From Antiaris toxicaria (lineage: Eukaryota > Streptophyta > Magnoliopsida > Rosales > Moraceae): a stretch of DNA of 64,000 bases. Positions 1 through 12,189 of this stretch are shown here, one piece after another. The stretch is from contig CP141155.1 in NCBI GenBank assembly GCA_035233585.1, positions 7,664,501-7,728,500 of the forward strand. Direction: 5' to 3'. Made by a program: the position numbers and the translations under genes. Position 1 is the stretch's first letter. Every line of letters starts with the position of its first letter. Under the pieces are notes generated by a model. That model made no database searches, was not told the DNA's origin, and saw only the letters and a list, made by a program, of their open reading frames with translations.

Positions 1-1251
1 AACACTTTGATCAATCAGGTCAACAAAAAACAAGGGAAACCCAGTCTAAGGCGCCTGTTGGGGCCCACTTTCTCCCGGCAATTTTCCACTTTTTCCTGGT
101 TGTGTCCGGCTTCACATTTCTACTTATATTGCAGAGTAAATATCCCAATCTGTTGCGAGAGAAAGAAAAGAAAAAAACACACACACACACACACACATAT
201 ACGTACACATCTCCCTCGTTTCCCGGATTAACAGAAAAACAACACAGTTTCTCTTCATTTTTCTGTCCTAACACTTTACATGGTCACCAAAACCAGGGCT
301 ACTTTATTTTTTTTCCTGAATAAAATAATGTGAGTAGACCTTGATCCAGTTACTATTTTATAGTTGTTAAAAAAGAAAAATTATCATAAATTGATGCTGA
401 GCATGTGAGCATGACCCTTCTCTGTATTTATCAACAAAATCTCCACAACAAGATATGGTATTTTATTTGTTTTTATACAAAAGATGCTCTTTTTTTTCTC
501 AACCAAGAAGAGGAAAAATATGCTTTTACACATCACTGTAATTGATGTCAGTTGCCAATGGAGGCCCTTTTCCACCTTTTTCATTTCTTTTAATAGGTTT
601 TTTTCTTTTGCTAGAAATTTGAATAGGTTTGAATTGAATACATATATAAATATATTTTATGGGTCTTGTCTTGACTTGCTAGTTTAAACACACTAATGAA
701 AAGACACCCGACTCACACGGGTAATAATAAATGAAGGCACAAGACACATTGAAGCCAACCAAGATCTACAAACAAATTTGGATTGAATTTCAAGCCTAAG
801 CAGGTGAGTCTCTTCTCAACCACCCCAATTGTTTTTCTGATAAATAATTCAGCAGAAAAAGTCAACTCCTATTTGAACTGAACCTGCAAGTTGTTGATGG
901 CTCAATCTTTAATGCTTCAAGTCTATTCTAATCTATGGAAAAGTATTTTGAAAGTGAGAGAGAAAGAAAAATAATTGAAAGCAAACATCTTTTTTGTCTT
1001 CTTTTTTCTGAGATTAAAGTCAAAGAGGGAGAAACTATTATTGAAGTGTTCAAGTGGGCATTGATTAGAACGTGAAGAAGGTGAAGGAGATTTGAAAATG
1101 ATTTCCCTTCTGGAAGTTGAAATAGAAAAAAGCAGAAAATAAAAAGAGTTTTGAGAGACTGAACGTGCAGATGGGCCAATAGTGAATAGAAAAACAGACA
1201 GGTTTGAATGTTCAAACGACAAGAAATTTTGTCTTTTGTAAATGTTTATTT
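1..1251. other. Upstream spacer before the HIPL-like gene
   Basis: No coding exon is recognisable on either strand. The open frames here are short and AT- or CA-driven. The stretch holds a (CA)n microsatellite and several T-rich and A-rich runs. It may contain the promoter of the downstream gene and perhaps the 5' flank of a gene lying before the window, but nothing in the sequence settles that. Confidence 0.5.
177..198. repeat. (CA)n microsatellite
   Basis: About eleven uninterrupted CA units following an A-rich run. It reads as Thr/His repeats in translated frames, which explains the spurious open frames around it. Confidence 0.9.
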
Positions 1252-1278
1252 GTGTATATATATATATATATAAATATA
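1252..1278 (+). promoter_or_regulatory. AT-repeat TATA region, possible core promoter of the HIPL-like gene
   Basis: An alternating TA run ending in TATAAATATAA lies about 90-110 bases before the chosen ATG. That spacing suits a plant TATA box with a short leader. It could equally be a neutral AT microsatellite, since similar runs occur throughout the window. Confidence 0.35.
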
Positions 1279-1316
1279 ATTTCATTTTTCTCTTTCCTCA
1301 ATTCAGATTAAGAAGA

Positions 1317-1340
1317 ATGATGCTCGAGAAGAAAAACTGA
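1317..1340 (+). other. Possible 7-codon upstream ORF in the leader of the HIPL-like gene
   Basis: Two consecutive ATG codons are followed by five sense codons and TGA, ending 23 bases before the main ATG. If transcription starts near the AT run upstream, this mini-ORF lies in the leader and could dampen translation. It depends entirely on where the transcript starts. Confidence 0.25.
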
Positions 1341-1363
1341 GTCTTTACTGAGTTCTTGCTGTG

Positions 1364-4300
1364 ATGGGAAGCCTTCGTGCCACTTCTCTCCTGCTTTGTC
1401 ACTTGCTGCTACTGCTGTCTGATCAATCCTTTTCCCTTCCTCTGTGCACAAATTCAGGTGGGTTTCTCTTCTTTGCTCGGATTTGTCATGTTTTGTTACG
1501 AATTTTAGTGCCTTTTTGTTCGTTTGTTTGTTGGGCTTTTTCATTAGTGTTTCCTTATTATGGCCAAGGCCAATACTCATGGGGTCTAATTTGTGTAGAG
1601 GCACCCTCAACCCTAAAAACGGCACTCGAGTTTTGTCCTTACAAGGAGAAGGCATGCTGCAACGCCACGGAAGATCTGCAATTGCAGAAGCAATACCAAG
1701 CAATGAACATCTCTGATCTTGGTTGTGCTTCTCTTGTAAAATCCATACTTTGCTCGGTGAGACTTTAATATCTGCTATGTTTTCCATGTTCTCATCTCAT
1801 ATATGTCATTTCATTTCACCTCTAAAAGCTTATTGGCTAATAGTTGTTGAGCATACCTAAAGGTCTGTATTTATGCTTTGTGGTTAGTTTGGATAAATGT
1901 TTTTTTTTTTTTTCTTTTTTGGGAACTTTGAACAAAAAACAATCTCTTCTACTATTAAGTTGTTTTTCATACGCTGAAATTAGTTTAGTGGCTCAAGAGC
2001 TTTTGTTTTTAGGTTTGCCCCTTTGCCGAGTGCCTGGACCTTTTCTCAAACGAATTAGAGTAAGAACGTGATAGGGTCCTTTAACAAGAATGGAAGAATA
2101 AGAGAAGGAAAGGAACTAGGCAGTGTATTACTATTACTCGGGAAAGGAAAAAATTACAGAGAAAGAAAAGATGATAGCAGACTCGAGAGTGCTATCCCTC
2201 TCCACTCTAACCAAAATCCAGCCTAAACCACATGACTCCCCTCTATCCCCTGCTTATACCCTATTGTAACCGACTTCCCTCTTCCCCAGGACTAACAAAC
2301 TCTCCCTTTTTGTTTTATATATGATATTCACCAATCACAAAACATGTAACGTAAGAGGTGTGCCCCAATATAACTTTATGCCATCAGTCCCATTCCACTC
2401 TTCGCTCTCCTCTGATATGTAAACCTGATTGGCGGCCTATCAGAACGCCTTTTCCTTCTTTTTCTCCGGGAATGAGTTCAAGGTTTGACATTCCATAGCG
2501 CCGATTTGAAGTCCTTGCCTAGTCAATGGATTATACGCTGTGGCATGGACTTGCGGTTGTGAGAATGAAACTTTGCCTTTCCTTTGAATATTTGGGTGGT
2601 TCCTTTTTGTTCTATTGGTGAGCTCCTTGATTATTTTTTTATTTAAAACGAAGTGGAATGGGGGCAGGATGACACCAATGATCCTCCTTTTTTCAAACCA
2701 AAAAAGAAAATACAATTACTTCTGATAGTTCCTTTTCTTTTTCTCTTTTCTTTTTTTTTCCCCAATGGAAGCTTAAAATGCGAACATTGTTAACTAAAAA
2801 TAAGTGTTGCTTTGTTTTTGCCTTGTCGCTTGACTAATGAGAGAGATCTTGTTTGAACATGCCCTGATACTTGTCTCTCTCTCCTAGATGAGATCCATGG
2901 AAAATCATCTTTTGTTGTCTCTTTGTTGTATTTTAGATACACAATTACATACATATCTATGAGGTGTGGCTTTCACAAGGAATCCTTTTCATGTTAGCTA
3001 TAACAACCCACTCTTCAAGACTCCATTGTGACTCACCCCATGAACCCTTTTGCCTCTTATATATATGTCCATTAAGAATCCATACTAACTCACCCCTTAA
3101 AGGATTTCTGTCGCATTCCCAGTTCAAACCCATGACCTCCCCTTTTAAGAGGTTCTTTAGTCCAAAACTAGTACTGATTGACCAAGTTGGTTGCCAACTT
3201 TGGACTTAAAAACTTCTTAAGGATGAAGTCATGGGTTCGAGTTAGGGATGCGATAGAAATCCTTGAGGGAGTGATCTCCAAAAAGGACAGTACAGATAAA
3301 TAGCAGATACGTGCATAAGATGCAAAAGGGTCCGTGAGGGTGAGCCCTAATGGAGCCTTGAAGCGTGGTCATTAACACCTTTTTCTTTTTCTTTTTCTTT
3401 TGCTTTCCGTAATCATCCAAGATTCAATTTGATTGAAGTTTTACCATGTGTTTATTGGGTATTTGTAGAAGTGCGATCCTTTTTCAGCTGAGCTGTATTT
3501 AGTTAATTCTGGAACCCGGCCAGTTCCTGTGCTTTGCAACTCCACGGTTTCCGCGAATTCTTCTCAGTCTAGCCAGGCAGTCGATAGTTTTTGCTCTGAT
3601 TTGTGGGACACGTGCCAAAACGTGTCCATATCAAACTCCCCGTTTGCACCTCCCTTGGTTCAATCAGGCATACCAGTCAAATCCAATGTCAGCAAGTTGA
3701 CTGATGTCTGGCAATCGAAAACTGATTTCTGCAATGCCTTTGGTGGAGCTTCGTCCGATGGCTCAGTGTGTTTTGCTGGTGAACCCGTCACTTTAAACAA
3801 CACTGGCACTCCTAGCCCCCCAAGTGGTTTGTGCCTTGAGAAAATCGGGAATGGATCTTATCTCAACATGGTTGCTCACCCTGACGGGTCCAACCGTGCA
3901 TTCTTCTCTAGCCAAGATGGGAGGATTTGGTTGGCAACCATTCCTGAAGAAGGTTCAGGAGGAACATTGGGACTTGACGTGTCTAGTCCATTTATGGATC
4001 TAACCGATGAAGTCCATTTCGATACTGAATTTGGAATGATGGGCATGGCATTTCATCCGAATTTCGCTCAAAATGGACGGTTCTTTGCCTCATTCAACTG
4101 CGATAAGGTCAAGTGGCCAGGCTGTACGGGAAGATGCGCATGTAACTCAGATGTCAACTGTGATCCTTCAAAGCTAGGTCCTGATAACGGTGCTCAGCCG
4201 TGCCAGTATCAGACCGTCATAGCCGAGTACACTGCAAATGGCACTGCATCGCAGCCATCCTTGGTAAAACTTTAGATGCCAATAAAATATTGTTGCATCA

Positions 4301-6351
4301 TTATTTCTTAATAATTCTTGCTATATGAATAAATTTGTAATCTTTTTTTTTCCAGGCAACAAGTGCCAAACCAGTTGAAGTGAGAAGGATATTTACCATG
4401 GGCCTTCCATTTACATCTCATCATGGAGGTCAAATACTCTTCGGACCAGAAGATGGGTATTTATACTTCATGATGGGAGATGGTGGCGGTGTTGGCGATC
4501 CTTACAAGTTTTCGCAAAACAAGAAATCATTGCTTGGGAAAATTATGAGGCTTGATATTGATAACATACCAGGTAGGCAGCAGCATGGAGTATTTATATC
4601 TAATTTTTTGTTAAAAGAATAAGGACGGAACTTTTTACGGTAGGGTATATTTGCCAATAGTATGGCTTTCTGACCGATAGATTTTGTCAAAATCGCATCA
4701 ACATGAAATAATATGCAAAACCAAAAGAACCGGATACAAATACGACGGTTCAAACAGTTCCTTTATCAATACCATTGTAGTACTTTTTCCCCTTGCGGTA
4801 ATTCTCTAGCTTTTATTTTGTTTCCAGGTGAGGCAGAAATTGATAAACTTGGTCTATGGGGAAATTACTCTATCCCCAGGGACAATCCCTTCAGTCAAGA
4901 TCCAGAATTGCAGCCAGAAATATGGACTATCGGAATGAGGAACCCTTGGCGCTGCAGTTTCGATTCAGAAAGGCCTTCCTACTTCATTTGTGCTGATGTT
5001 GGGCAGGTTAGAACTTAGAGTAGTTTTCTTATTTAGATGTCAAAATTTGGCATCTGCATAAAAATTTGGCATTGCATTAGAGATGCTCTGAGACGAAAAC
5101 ATTTTGACACTTCTGAATCTTGTTAATATCCACAGGATGTATATGAAGAGGTGGATCTAATCACAAAGGGTGGAAATTACGGCTGGAATCTTTACGAGGG
5201 TCCTTACCCTTTCAATCTTAAAGGTGCAAATGCGAGTCTAGAATCCACAAGTATAATTTTCCCTGTATTGGGTTACAACCATTCCGAAGTAAACAAAAAA
5301 GAAGGCTCGGCATCAATAACTGGGGGTTATGTCTATCGTTCCAAGACTGATCCCTGCATGTATGGAAGGTAATTCACCTTCTCTTTCTTCTCCTTGACCT
5401 TAAAGTAGATGTAATTGAATATATGCAAATGACAAGTTTGAGATTGGTAGTAGCTTACTGAATAGAAATGACAAGTTTAAGATTTAAGTCTATTAAAGAT
5501 TAAACGCCCTAATCCTTTACTTACGAGAGCCAAAAAAAAAAATAAAGACAGGAGAGCGCACACAATATCTGTAAGGATTCATGCTCAATGTGAGAGTTAT
5601 AATTGTGTCTGTGTCAGGGTGATAATTAGGCTCCATGTACTCACCTTCACTTACCAGGCACTTTTAGTATCTTTTTTAATTTGATTGACTAGCGAAGATT
5701 CAAACCAAATTATTACTTACCAGGTAAAGAAAAGAAAATGTGAGATTTAGTAAACAGTAAACCTCAAGTCAAAATTCACTTGTAGTAACTACTTTTTTTT
5801 ATTGACTAGTGAAAAAATTCATACCAAATTATTACTTCCCAAGTAAAGAAAAAAAATGTGAAGGAACAACTGGCCTAAAAAAAAAAATTTTTTTCTTTTT
5901 GTAATGTTTCTGATCATTGGCAATGTCTGGAATTCTATTTTTCAGGTACTTGTATGCAGATTTGTATGCAGGCTACCTATGGGCAGCCATCGAAAACCCG
6001 GAGAACAGTGGGAACTTAAGCAGCAGCGTTATCCCTTTCAGTTGCGCAGCTGACTCTCCTACAGATTGCGGGACTGTCCCGGGAAGTAAACTCCCAAACT
6101 TGGGCTATGTTTTCTCATTTGGGGAGGACAACAAGAAGGATGTGTTCCTCCTAGCCAGCAATGGCGTCTACAGAGTGGTTCGCCCAAGTCGGTGTAATTA
6201 CGCTTGCTCGAAGGAAAGTGCGACCGCTTCTCCTCGCCCAAGCCCTGCTTCTCCTCCTGGCTCTTCCTTTGCAAACCGGTTGAGACGCCCATGTCGCCTT
6301 CTCCGGCTGCTATTCTCTTCTCTTTTGTTGCTCCTGCTGAGTGCTTTCTAG
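1364..6351 (+). CDS. HIPL1: HIPL1-like protein: secreted glucose/sorbosone dehydrogenase-type protein, 7 exons
   Basis: Exons 1364-1457, 1599-1756, 3469-4263, 4356-4572, 4828-5006, 5136-5368 and 5946-6351. All introns are GT-AG, frames join throughout, and the product is 693 residues, the usual HIPL length. Residues 1-24 are a hydrophobic signal peptide. About 27-170 is a Cys-rich, folate-receptor-like region with many N-glycosylation sequons (NATED, NISD, NVSI). From about 205 to 610 is the glucose/sorbosone dehydrogenase beta-propeller, with HPDGSNRAFFSS, FDTEFGMMGMAFHP, PFTSHHGGQILFGP, YFMMGDGGG and ASITGGY. The Ser/Pro-rich C-terminus ends in a Leu-rich hydrophobic tail, as expected of a GPI signal. 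The start is the ATG just before the signal peptide. In plants the family is extracellular and related in fold to hedgehog-interacting protein; its substrate is not established. The paralogue HIPL2 is an alternative name. Intron 2 is enlarged by transposon insertions. Confidence 0.93.
2069..2442 (-). mobile_element. Solo LTR in intron 2 of the HIPL-like gene
   Basis: On the minus strand the element begins TGATAGGCC and ends GGACCCTATCA, so its termini are inverted (TGATAGG/CCTATCA). It is flanked on both sides by GAACG, a perfect 5-bp target-site duplication. Its ends and internal order (an A/T-rich TATA-like region before a purine-rich block, then a CTCTCGA motif and a pyrimidine-rich tail) resemble the LTR at 62288-62735, which begins TGATAAACC. 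It carries no coding sequence, as expected after recombination between two LTRs. Confidence 0.85.
2996..3378. repeat. Inverted pair of SINE-like repeats in intron 2 of the HIPL-like gene
   Basis: The left arm (about 2996-3205) is the reverse complement, with mismatches, of the right arm (about 3190-3378). Shared landmarks on the right-arm strand are a TGGGTTCGAG box, ATGCGATAGAAATCC, a GATGCAAAAGGGTCC block and GGAGCCTTGAAGCGTGG. The same unit recurs at 24.4-25.4 kb. The GGTTCGAG box resembles an RNA polymerase III B box, suggesting a tRNA-derived SINE, but I see no convincing A box. The pair could fold into a hairpin in the intron. Confidence 0.7.
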
Positions 6352-6472
6352 TAAAATTTCTAATATGTGAATGCCATGCTCAGAGAGAGAGAGAGAGGGA
6401 GAGAGTTTCATTTGATTCAATGGCATGAGATTGTTGTACTCAAGGAACTTCTCTTTTTCATTTATTATTATT

Positions 6473-6478
6473 AATAAA
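6473..6478 (+). terminator. Candidate polyadenylation signal of the HIPL-like gene
   Basis: AATAAA lies about 120 bases after the stop codon in an AT-rich tract and just before a MITE. Plant poly(A) signals are loose, so this is only a plausible site. Confidence 0.35.
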
Positions 6479-6498
6479 TTATTTATTTTTTCGACTTA

Positions 6499-6838
6499 TG
6501 TTTTGTTTGATATTTTAATTATATTCCAACACAATATAATTTTACACCAAACGTAAAGTTTTATATTCAAATAAAAAAATTTTCAACAGTGTTACGAAAA
6601 TAATTTTTGTTTATTTATTTTTTAAAACAATCACATCAACTTTTTAATTCTAACTTTTTATCTTTATTTTTATCAATCACATTAACTTTTCAATTCTAAA
6701 ATATAATCTAAATATTTTTCATCCAAAACATATATTTTATTCAAATACAAAATAAATATTTTTCAATCAAATACAATATTCAAAAAATAAATTGTATTTA
6801 AATATAATTAAAACATAATATGTTTAGCAAACGGCTCA
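6499..6838. mobile_element. Tourist-like MITE, copy A
   Basis: A 340-bp element flanked by TTA on both sides. Terminal inverted repeats contain GTTTG (TGTTTTGTTTGATA against TGAGCCGTTTGCTAA). It shares the internal block ACAATCACATCAAC with seven other copies in the window. The TTA duplication and TIRs point to a non-autonomous PIF/Harbinger-type element. It sits directly behind the likely 3' end of the HIPL-like gene. Confidence 0.85.
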
Positions 6839-6841
6839 TTA

Positions 6842-9381
6842 TAGATTAAGTTTGTAATTTTGAAGTCGATTGCAGAAAATAAAAGAAATCGTTGTTTGGT
6901 TGTTGCTCCTTTATTTCTGGTTCTTTAAGGATCAAGTTGTTACAAGCCACTTGAGCAAAAGATTGACTTTTAAATCATGGTAATTTCTCAAGTACCTTAA
7001 TTATCCGCAGTTGACAAATGAAATAGACAGAAGCAGTTCTCATTAGCTTCTAACCACTTTATCAATGTATCTTTTATCTTAATCACCGTTCTTTCTCTTG
7101 ATAAATTTTACCTTAATTAGAGTTATAATTTTCATAAATATTCTGTGTATAAATTATCTAAATATTTATTAGATATATATATTATATAAATATGATGATA
7201 TGATATATTTAGATTATTGAATCATTTTTAGCCGTATTTTACAAATTATGAGAATCCTAGTTCTTCTGATTTAGAACGGTTTCCATGCAAGGAGATTGTT
7301 TAAATCGGGAAAAAGAAAATTATTATTACTTCCTAAAAGAAGTTCTGCATTGATTTTTGGTGATTCTTACTCAAAATCTCGATTTAAAAAAAATATATTG
7401 CCTTGGTCAACTAAAGATCTCTAAAAGAAATCAACGAAAACGTTTATATATGTCTTATTTTTCGTAATATCCGACAAATTTACACAATTGGGCAGGTTGA
7501 CATTCCTATTAAATACAATTAAAATTACAAAACAATGCGGTGTAGGAATTTTCTCAAGATTTAACCTCAAATGATATCTAATTAATAATAATATGTAATA
7601 TCATTTTAAAAAATTTAAAAATGCTTTATAAATAATTTTTTATGTCTCAATTTGTTTTGTAAAAAACAAATAATAAAGCTCCAACTGGATACCAAAAACA
7701 AAGCCCTATACCAATGCGGTTTTCCCACAATGTTCTGGCTTTTTGTTACCACTCTTTCACTCTTCAATAGACCATGTTATCTGCACATTCACTAGCCACA
7801 CATCTGCACATTAACCACAACTCTTTTAATCAAGTTATCTTCATAGCCCATTGTAGTCATGTTATTTGTATAGATTTTTGTCGCTGGCAACTCGTTCGGA
7901 ACTTCTCAACTAACTCTTTTGCTTTTCATTAAGGACTCATTTAGTTTATTGATTAAATTTAAAACAAAATAAAACTTTTAAGTTTAAATTAATTGATTTA
8001 ATTATAATTTTTATTAAATATTTTAAAAAAAAATATTAAATCTAAAATTTTAAATTCAAATTAATCATTTAAACAAAAGTTAAAACTCAAGATCTCATCT
8101 TCCATATCCAGTAAACAATATTTGATTATTTTCTTTACAAATTTTTTCCTTGTATTTCTATCTCCAAATTGCTTTTTTATGATATTTTTACACCTGCACC
8201 GTAGTCTGCAATACTGTCAGTATTAATATAGGTTGCCCCTGAAAGAAGACCCTCAGATTACTTCATTCACTCTAGCATGAATCGAACGGTCCATGTTCAA
8301 ATACTAGACATATCCGACAATCCCTAAATTTATATATGATGGTGCTAATTTAGTAAGTTCCGAACGTCTTGGGATCTGATAACTAGTGAGGAAAAACATG
8401 ACATTTGTCGTGAAAATTACATTTACTTATTCTTTAAAAAAATTAATATATAAATTAAAAATTGATGTGAAATTCTCTAATTTTAATATTTTAAATTATA
8501 TCTAATCAATCATATTATAATATATCATTAAAATAATTTTTATACATGATAATATATTTAAAAATAAACCTATCTATTTTTAATATGTCATAATTTTAAT
8601 TTTAATAATTCAATCCTTCGAGACCTCCTTTCTTTAAAAGCTTATATTAATGTCATACAAGGGATTTATACCAATCTATCACACTTTCCCTTTCCCATAC
8701 TTACAATTTGACCAGCTCAGAAAACTAATACAATTAAAGCATATTCAATCATTCACATTCTCTCCATATTGCATTTCACATTCATTCTCACCGCTACCAC
8801 CTTAGCAAAACATTGGTGCCAAAAAATATTTGTGCATACGTTCTTTAAATATTTTATTGCACAGTTTACCGGTCTGCCCTCCGCTGTAATTAGACAAAGA
8901 TTTCTTTCTTGGACTTGATGGCTGCATCTGTCAGCTTTAATGGAGTTTTCTGCAGAAAACTCTCCCTGTCTTCACCACGTGTCCACAGTGTTAAGTCAAC
9001 CTCACACTTACATCACTGCCACTTCCCTTGCGTTGTCAGATGATGACGATAGAAATAATGATGCATTAAAATATCAGAGTTAGATTAATATCTGTTTAGA
9101 CTTATCCATTCGAAGAATTATTAAAAAAAAAAAAGTAAAAAGGAAATATTACAAAGTATCAAAATAAAGTGATAACTGCACACACGGGTGCCAATAGAAA
9201 CTAGTCAAAAAATCCACATCCAGACGCCAAAAGAAGGAATAAAACAAATAGCCGAAGACTAGTTTCAAAGAATCAAAACCAAAACCCTCATATGGGGAGT
9301 AAGCCACAAAATTATTCTAATTAAAAATCCTCTAATCAAAAACTAAAAAAAGGAAAAAAGAATACATATTTATTTATTTGA
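6842..9381. other. AT-rich spacer without recognisable genes
   Basis: No open frame, RNA gene or well-bounded element stands out. The sequence is AT-rich with short A/T runs. A somewhat less AT-rich segment near 8.2-8.4 kb may be an old interspersed repeat, but I cannot define its ends. Confidence 0.5.
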
Positions 9382-9384
9382 TTA

Positions 9385-9710
9385 AAAGTGTATTTGATAA
9401 ACATTTTTTTTATTATAAAAACTAATTTTACACTAAATATAAAGTTTTATATTTAAATACAATCATTTTCAACAGTGTTACAAAAATAATTTCTATTCAA
9501 AAGTTTTTTAAAACAATCACATCAACTTTTCAACCCTAACTATTTATCTCTACTTTTACCAATCACATCAACTTTTCAACTCTAAAATACTTTTTATCTA
9601 AACACACATTTTATTCAAATACAAAACAAATACTTTTCAATCAAATACAATACTCAAAAAAAAATTGTATTCAAACGTAATTTAAACGTAATGCGTTTAC
9701 CAAACGCTCC
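9385..9710. mobile_element. Tourist-like MITE, copy B (326 bp)
   Basis: Same family and orientation as copy A, flanked by TTA on both sides. The right end reads GCGTTTACCAAACGCTCC and the left end is its diverged inverse. It has exactly the same length as copy E, which suggests both descend from one short-lived amplification. Confidence 0.88.
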
Positions 9711-9999
9711 TTAAATGGTTTAAATTCAAAGTTTTTATCTTTTTTTAATCAAAAAAATTTAATTAATTTTTTAAAAATCAATCAATTTTAATTTAAAATT
9801 TTCATCTTAAATTGATGTATCAAATGTACTATAAATCTCCATTTGATTTATTGGTTACAGATAAAATTTTCATATTAGAGTTGATTATTTTTTAAAACAA
9901 GTTATAATTTTGTTTGATTTAAAAAATAAAATAAAATAAAAAACTGAAATGAAAATTTTGAGTCGAAGAATAAATATTAAATAAAGAGAAGTTGGCTAA

Positions 10000-10468
10000 T
10001 TACAAAAATCTATATCCCTGTGAGCCGTTAGAAGTGTGAAACTTTGGGCTATCAAACCACCAAGAAGTATTTACAATAGTAACCGCATAGGAAGCAAGTT
10101 TGTGAATTACATTATTTCCTGCTTGGAAAATATGAGAAACTTTATAAGAAATTTTCTCTAAATATTTCATGGTCCGGCCCCATGTTGCATAAACTTCCAA
10201 GGGGCGTTTCTGCTACAGGAATGAAGAAGATCAACTATACAGCTGATAACACATTTAAATCAATGAAAATTCCAGTTTTATTGAATAGCAATATCGATTG
10301 CCGTGATAACTCCAAGAAGCTCAACCTTTAAAGATTAGAGTATGCGTAGAGGTCAACAAAGCACCCTTTATAAAAATCTATATAAGTTCTAAAAATTTCA
10401 CCACATCCAGCCCTTTCAAGGGAATCATGTACTGCTCTATCCGTGTTAACTTTAATTGAATCCGGTAA
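10000..10468 (-). pseudogene. Relic of a retrotransposon RNase H domain
   Basis: Reading the minus strand from about 10468, a Lys-Val-Asn-Thr-Asp motif is followed by an AGCGEIFRT segment, the pattern around the first catalytic Asp of the plant non-LTR (RVT_3-type) RNase H domain. At its other end a frame carries VSHIFQAGNNVIHKLASYA, the domain's usual C-terminal pattern, followed by WWFDSP. The middle has in-frame stops, so it is non-functional. I see no reverse transcriptase upstream. An RNase H-like host gene cannot be excluded, but the decay favours a LINE remnant. Confidence 0.6.
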
Positions 10469-10499
10469 AAAATTATGATAAAATATAATACGTGATATT

Positions 10500-10529
10500 T
10501 TTTGGAAATATATATTCTATGTATAACAC

Positions 10530-10560
<31 letters not shown>

Positions 10561-10612
10561 TTATGGAAATACTTGTGTGTGTATACATATAAGCATACAT
10601 ATATTCGCATTC
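10500..10612. repeat. (TA)n/(CA)n compound microsatellite
   Basis: A TA run passes into about nine CA units and then into further TG/TA alternation. It marks the approximate left boundary of the duplicated segment that follows. Confidence 0.8.
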
Positions 10613-11639
10613 CCGCATCAATATATTACTCAGATAGGAGCTTTTGATTTCCTCGTGAGTTTGACCTTTGTACTTGAGATGAACCCTCTTTTGCCCCAAC
10701 TAGGAGAGAGAGAGAGACCAACTGGCCTGTCATCGGTCTAATTGAATAATAAGTACTCATGATCATTATGTGGAGTTAATTATAGCTTAGCTATATGATA
10801 AGAAATATAGCACCAATGTGTATATTATAACATATGCTTAAACAAATATTCAATCCGAACAAAAAGCATAATCATTCTGCCTTTGTCTTTGACATTTTCA
10901 CCATGTTAATGTACTCGATGAATAATGGTTTATTAGAACAACAAAATGATTCTCCATTGAACAAGAAACTAATAATATGCTTTTTCCTCTTGTTAATCTT
11001 GTTCTACTGATCATTAAGATTTGTTTGAATTTCTGTTTTAAACCTATTTTTTAAATTAAAAATTAAAATTTTGTGAGAAAATACTGTAGAAAAATATTTA
11101 ATAAACAGTGAGTTCAAATTGAAGATCTAAATAAGAATTAAGTATTAAAAAAATCATATGTTATCTACAAAATTAATAACAAAAAATATGACAGAGAAAT
11201 GAAGGGTTAAAAAGAACAGATTAGACACACATGAATAATTATTACGCATATAACAAGTTTCTTCTCCTATAGTAGTTAATCAATTAATTAATGAAGAAGA
11301 GTATAATATACGTATCACAAGTTTCTACTTTCAAATACGCATATTGAATGTCAAAAATTATTACAAAATAAGTTGTGATAAAATTATGACATCCAATAGT
11401 TCCAGTCTACTTGGAGACGACATGTAGTTTCAAGTTATTTTATCATTTCAAGATAGGAAAGAAAAAAAAAAAAACAGGTGTTGTCCTAATTTTCTTGCTT
11501 AAATGAGAACTTGAATAAGCATATGGCCCAAGTAAATCATATTAATTATTTCACCCTAATAAATTCATGCATCAAGATGAAATATTTCAAAAATTCCTCC
11601 TTCCCATCGCTCGAGTCGTAAGAGATATAGAAGCAAATA

Positions 11640-12180
11640 TTATACGTTATATATATGTATATATAAATGCGTTTGTGTTTTGATGGTTATGCGTATCATG
11701 AGCAAGTGTGTGTGTGTATACATATGTACATGCAGATACATAAACACACCTATAGTATATACGCATATATGTATAGATTCCTACTTTGAAGATTATACGA
11801 GACACATAAAAATGGCAAATTGGGGGGAGGTCTGCCCAATGGAGATGGCAACTAATGCTTCCTATACACACACGCGCACACACACATATATATACAAGAA
11901 GTATATATACATTATATATGTATGTAAATACACTTATATAAAAGGCAGGAAACCAGATGCCATCTCCCTTGCGACAGAGCTCCACCATGCATGCCTTCGT
12001 TCATATCTTTTCCCTGCACCACTCAGTATTTGTTTTTTTTTTTTTTTTTTTGGTTTTTTTTCCCTCCAAACGGACGTCCTAAACACACGACTGTGTGTGT
12101 GTGTATGTGTGTTTGTGAGTGAAAGAATGATCTATATTTATACACACACGAGTGATAATATGTATGGTTCTACATTGCGG
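11640..12180. repeat. Cluster of TA, TG and CA microsatellites
   Basis: Several alternating purine-pyrimidine tracts (TA, TG, CA) and one long T run. They generate long Tyr/Ile/His/Thr/Val-rich open frames on both strands that have no protein-like composition. The corresponding part of duplication copy 2 carries MITEs instead. Confidence 0.75.
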
Positions 12181-12189
12181 TAATGTTTT

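Noticed and set aside
1844..2071. Additional coding exon in HIPL intron 2
   Set aside because: Exons 2 and 3 join in frame with a complete family pattern; this frame has no similarity to HIPL proteins.
3230..3245. tRNA gene suggested by GGTTCGAG
   Set aside because: No cloverleaf or acceptor stem can be formed around it, and the surrounding unit is repeated elsewhere without tRNA structure.
10502..12183. Tyr/Ile/His/Thr-rich frames around the microsatellites
   Set aside because: Composition is set by TA, TG and CA repeats on both strands; not protein-like.
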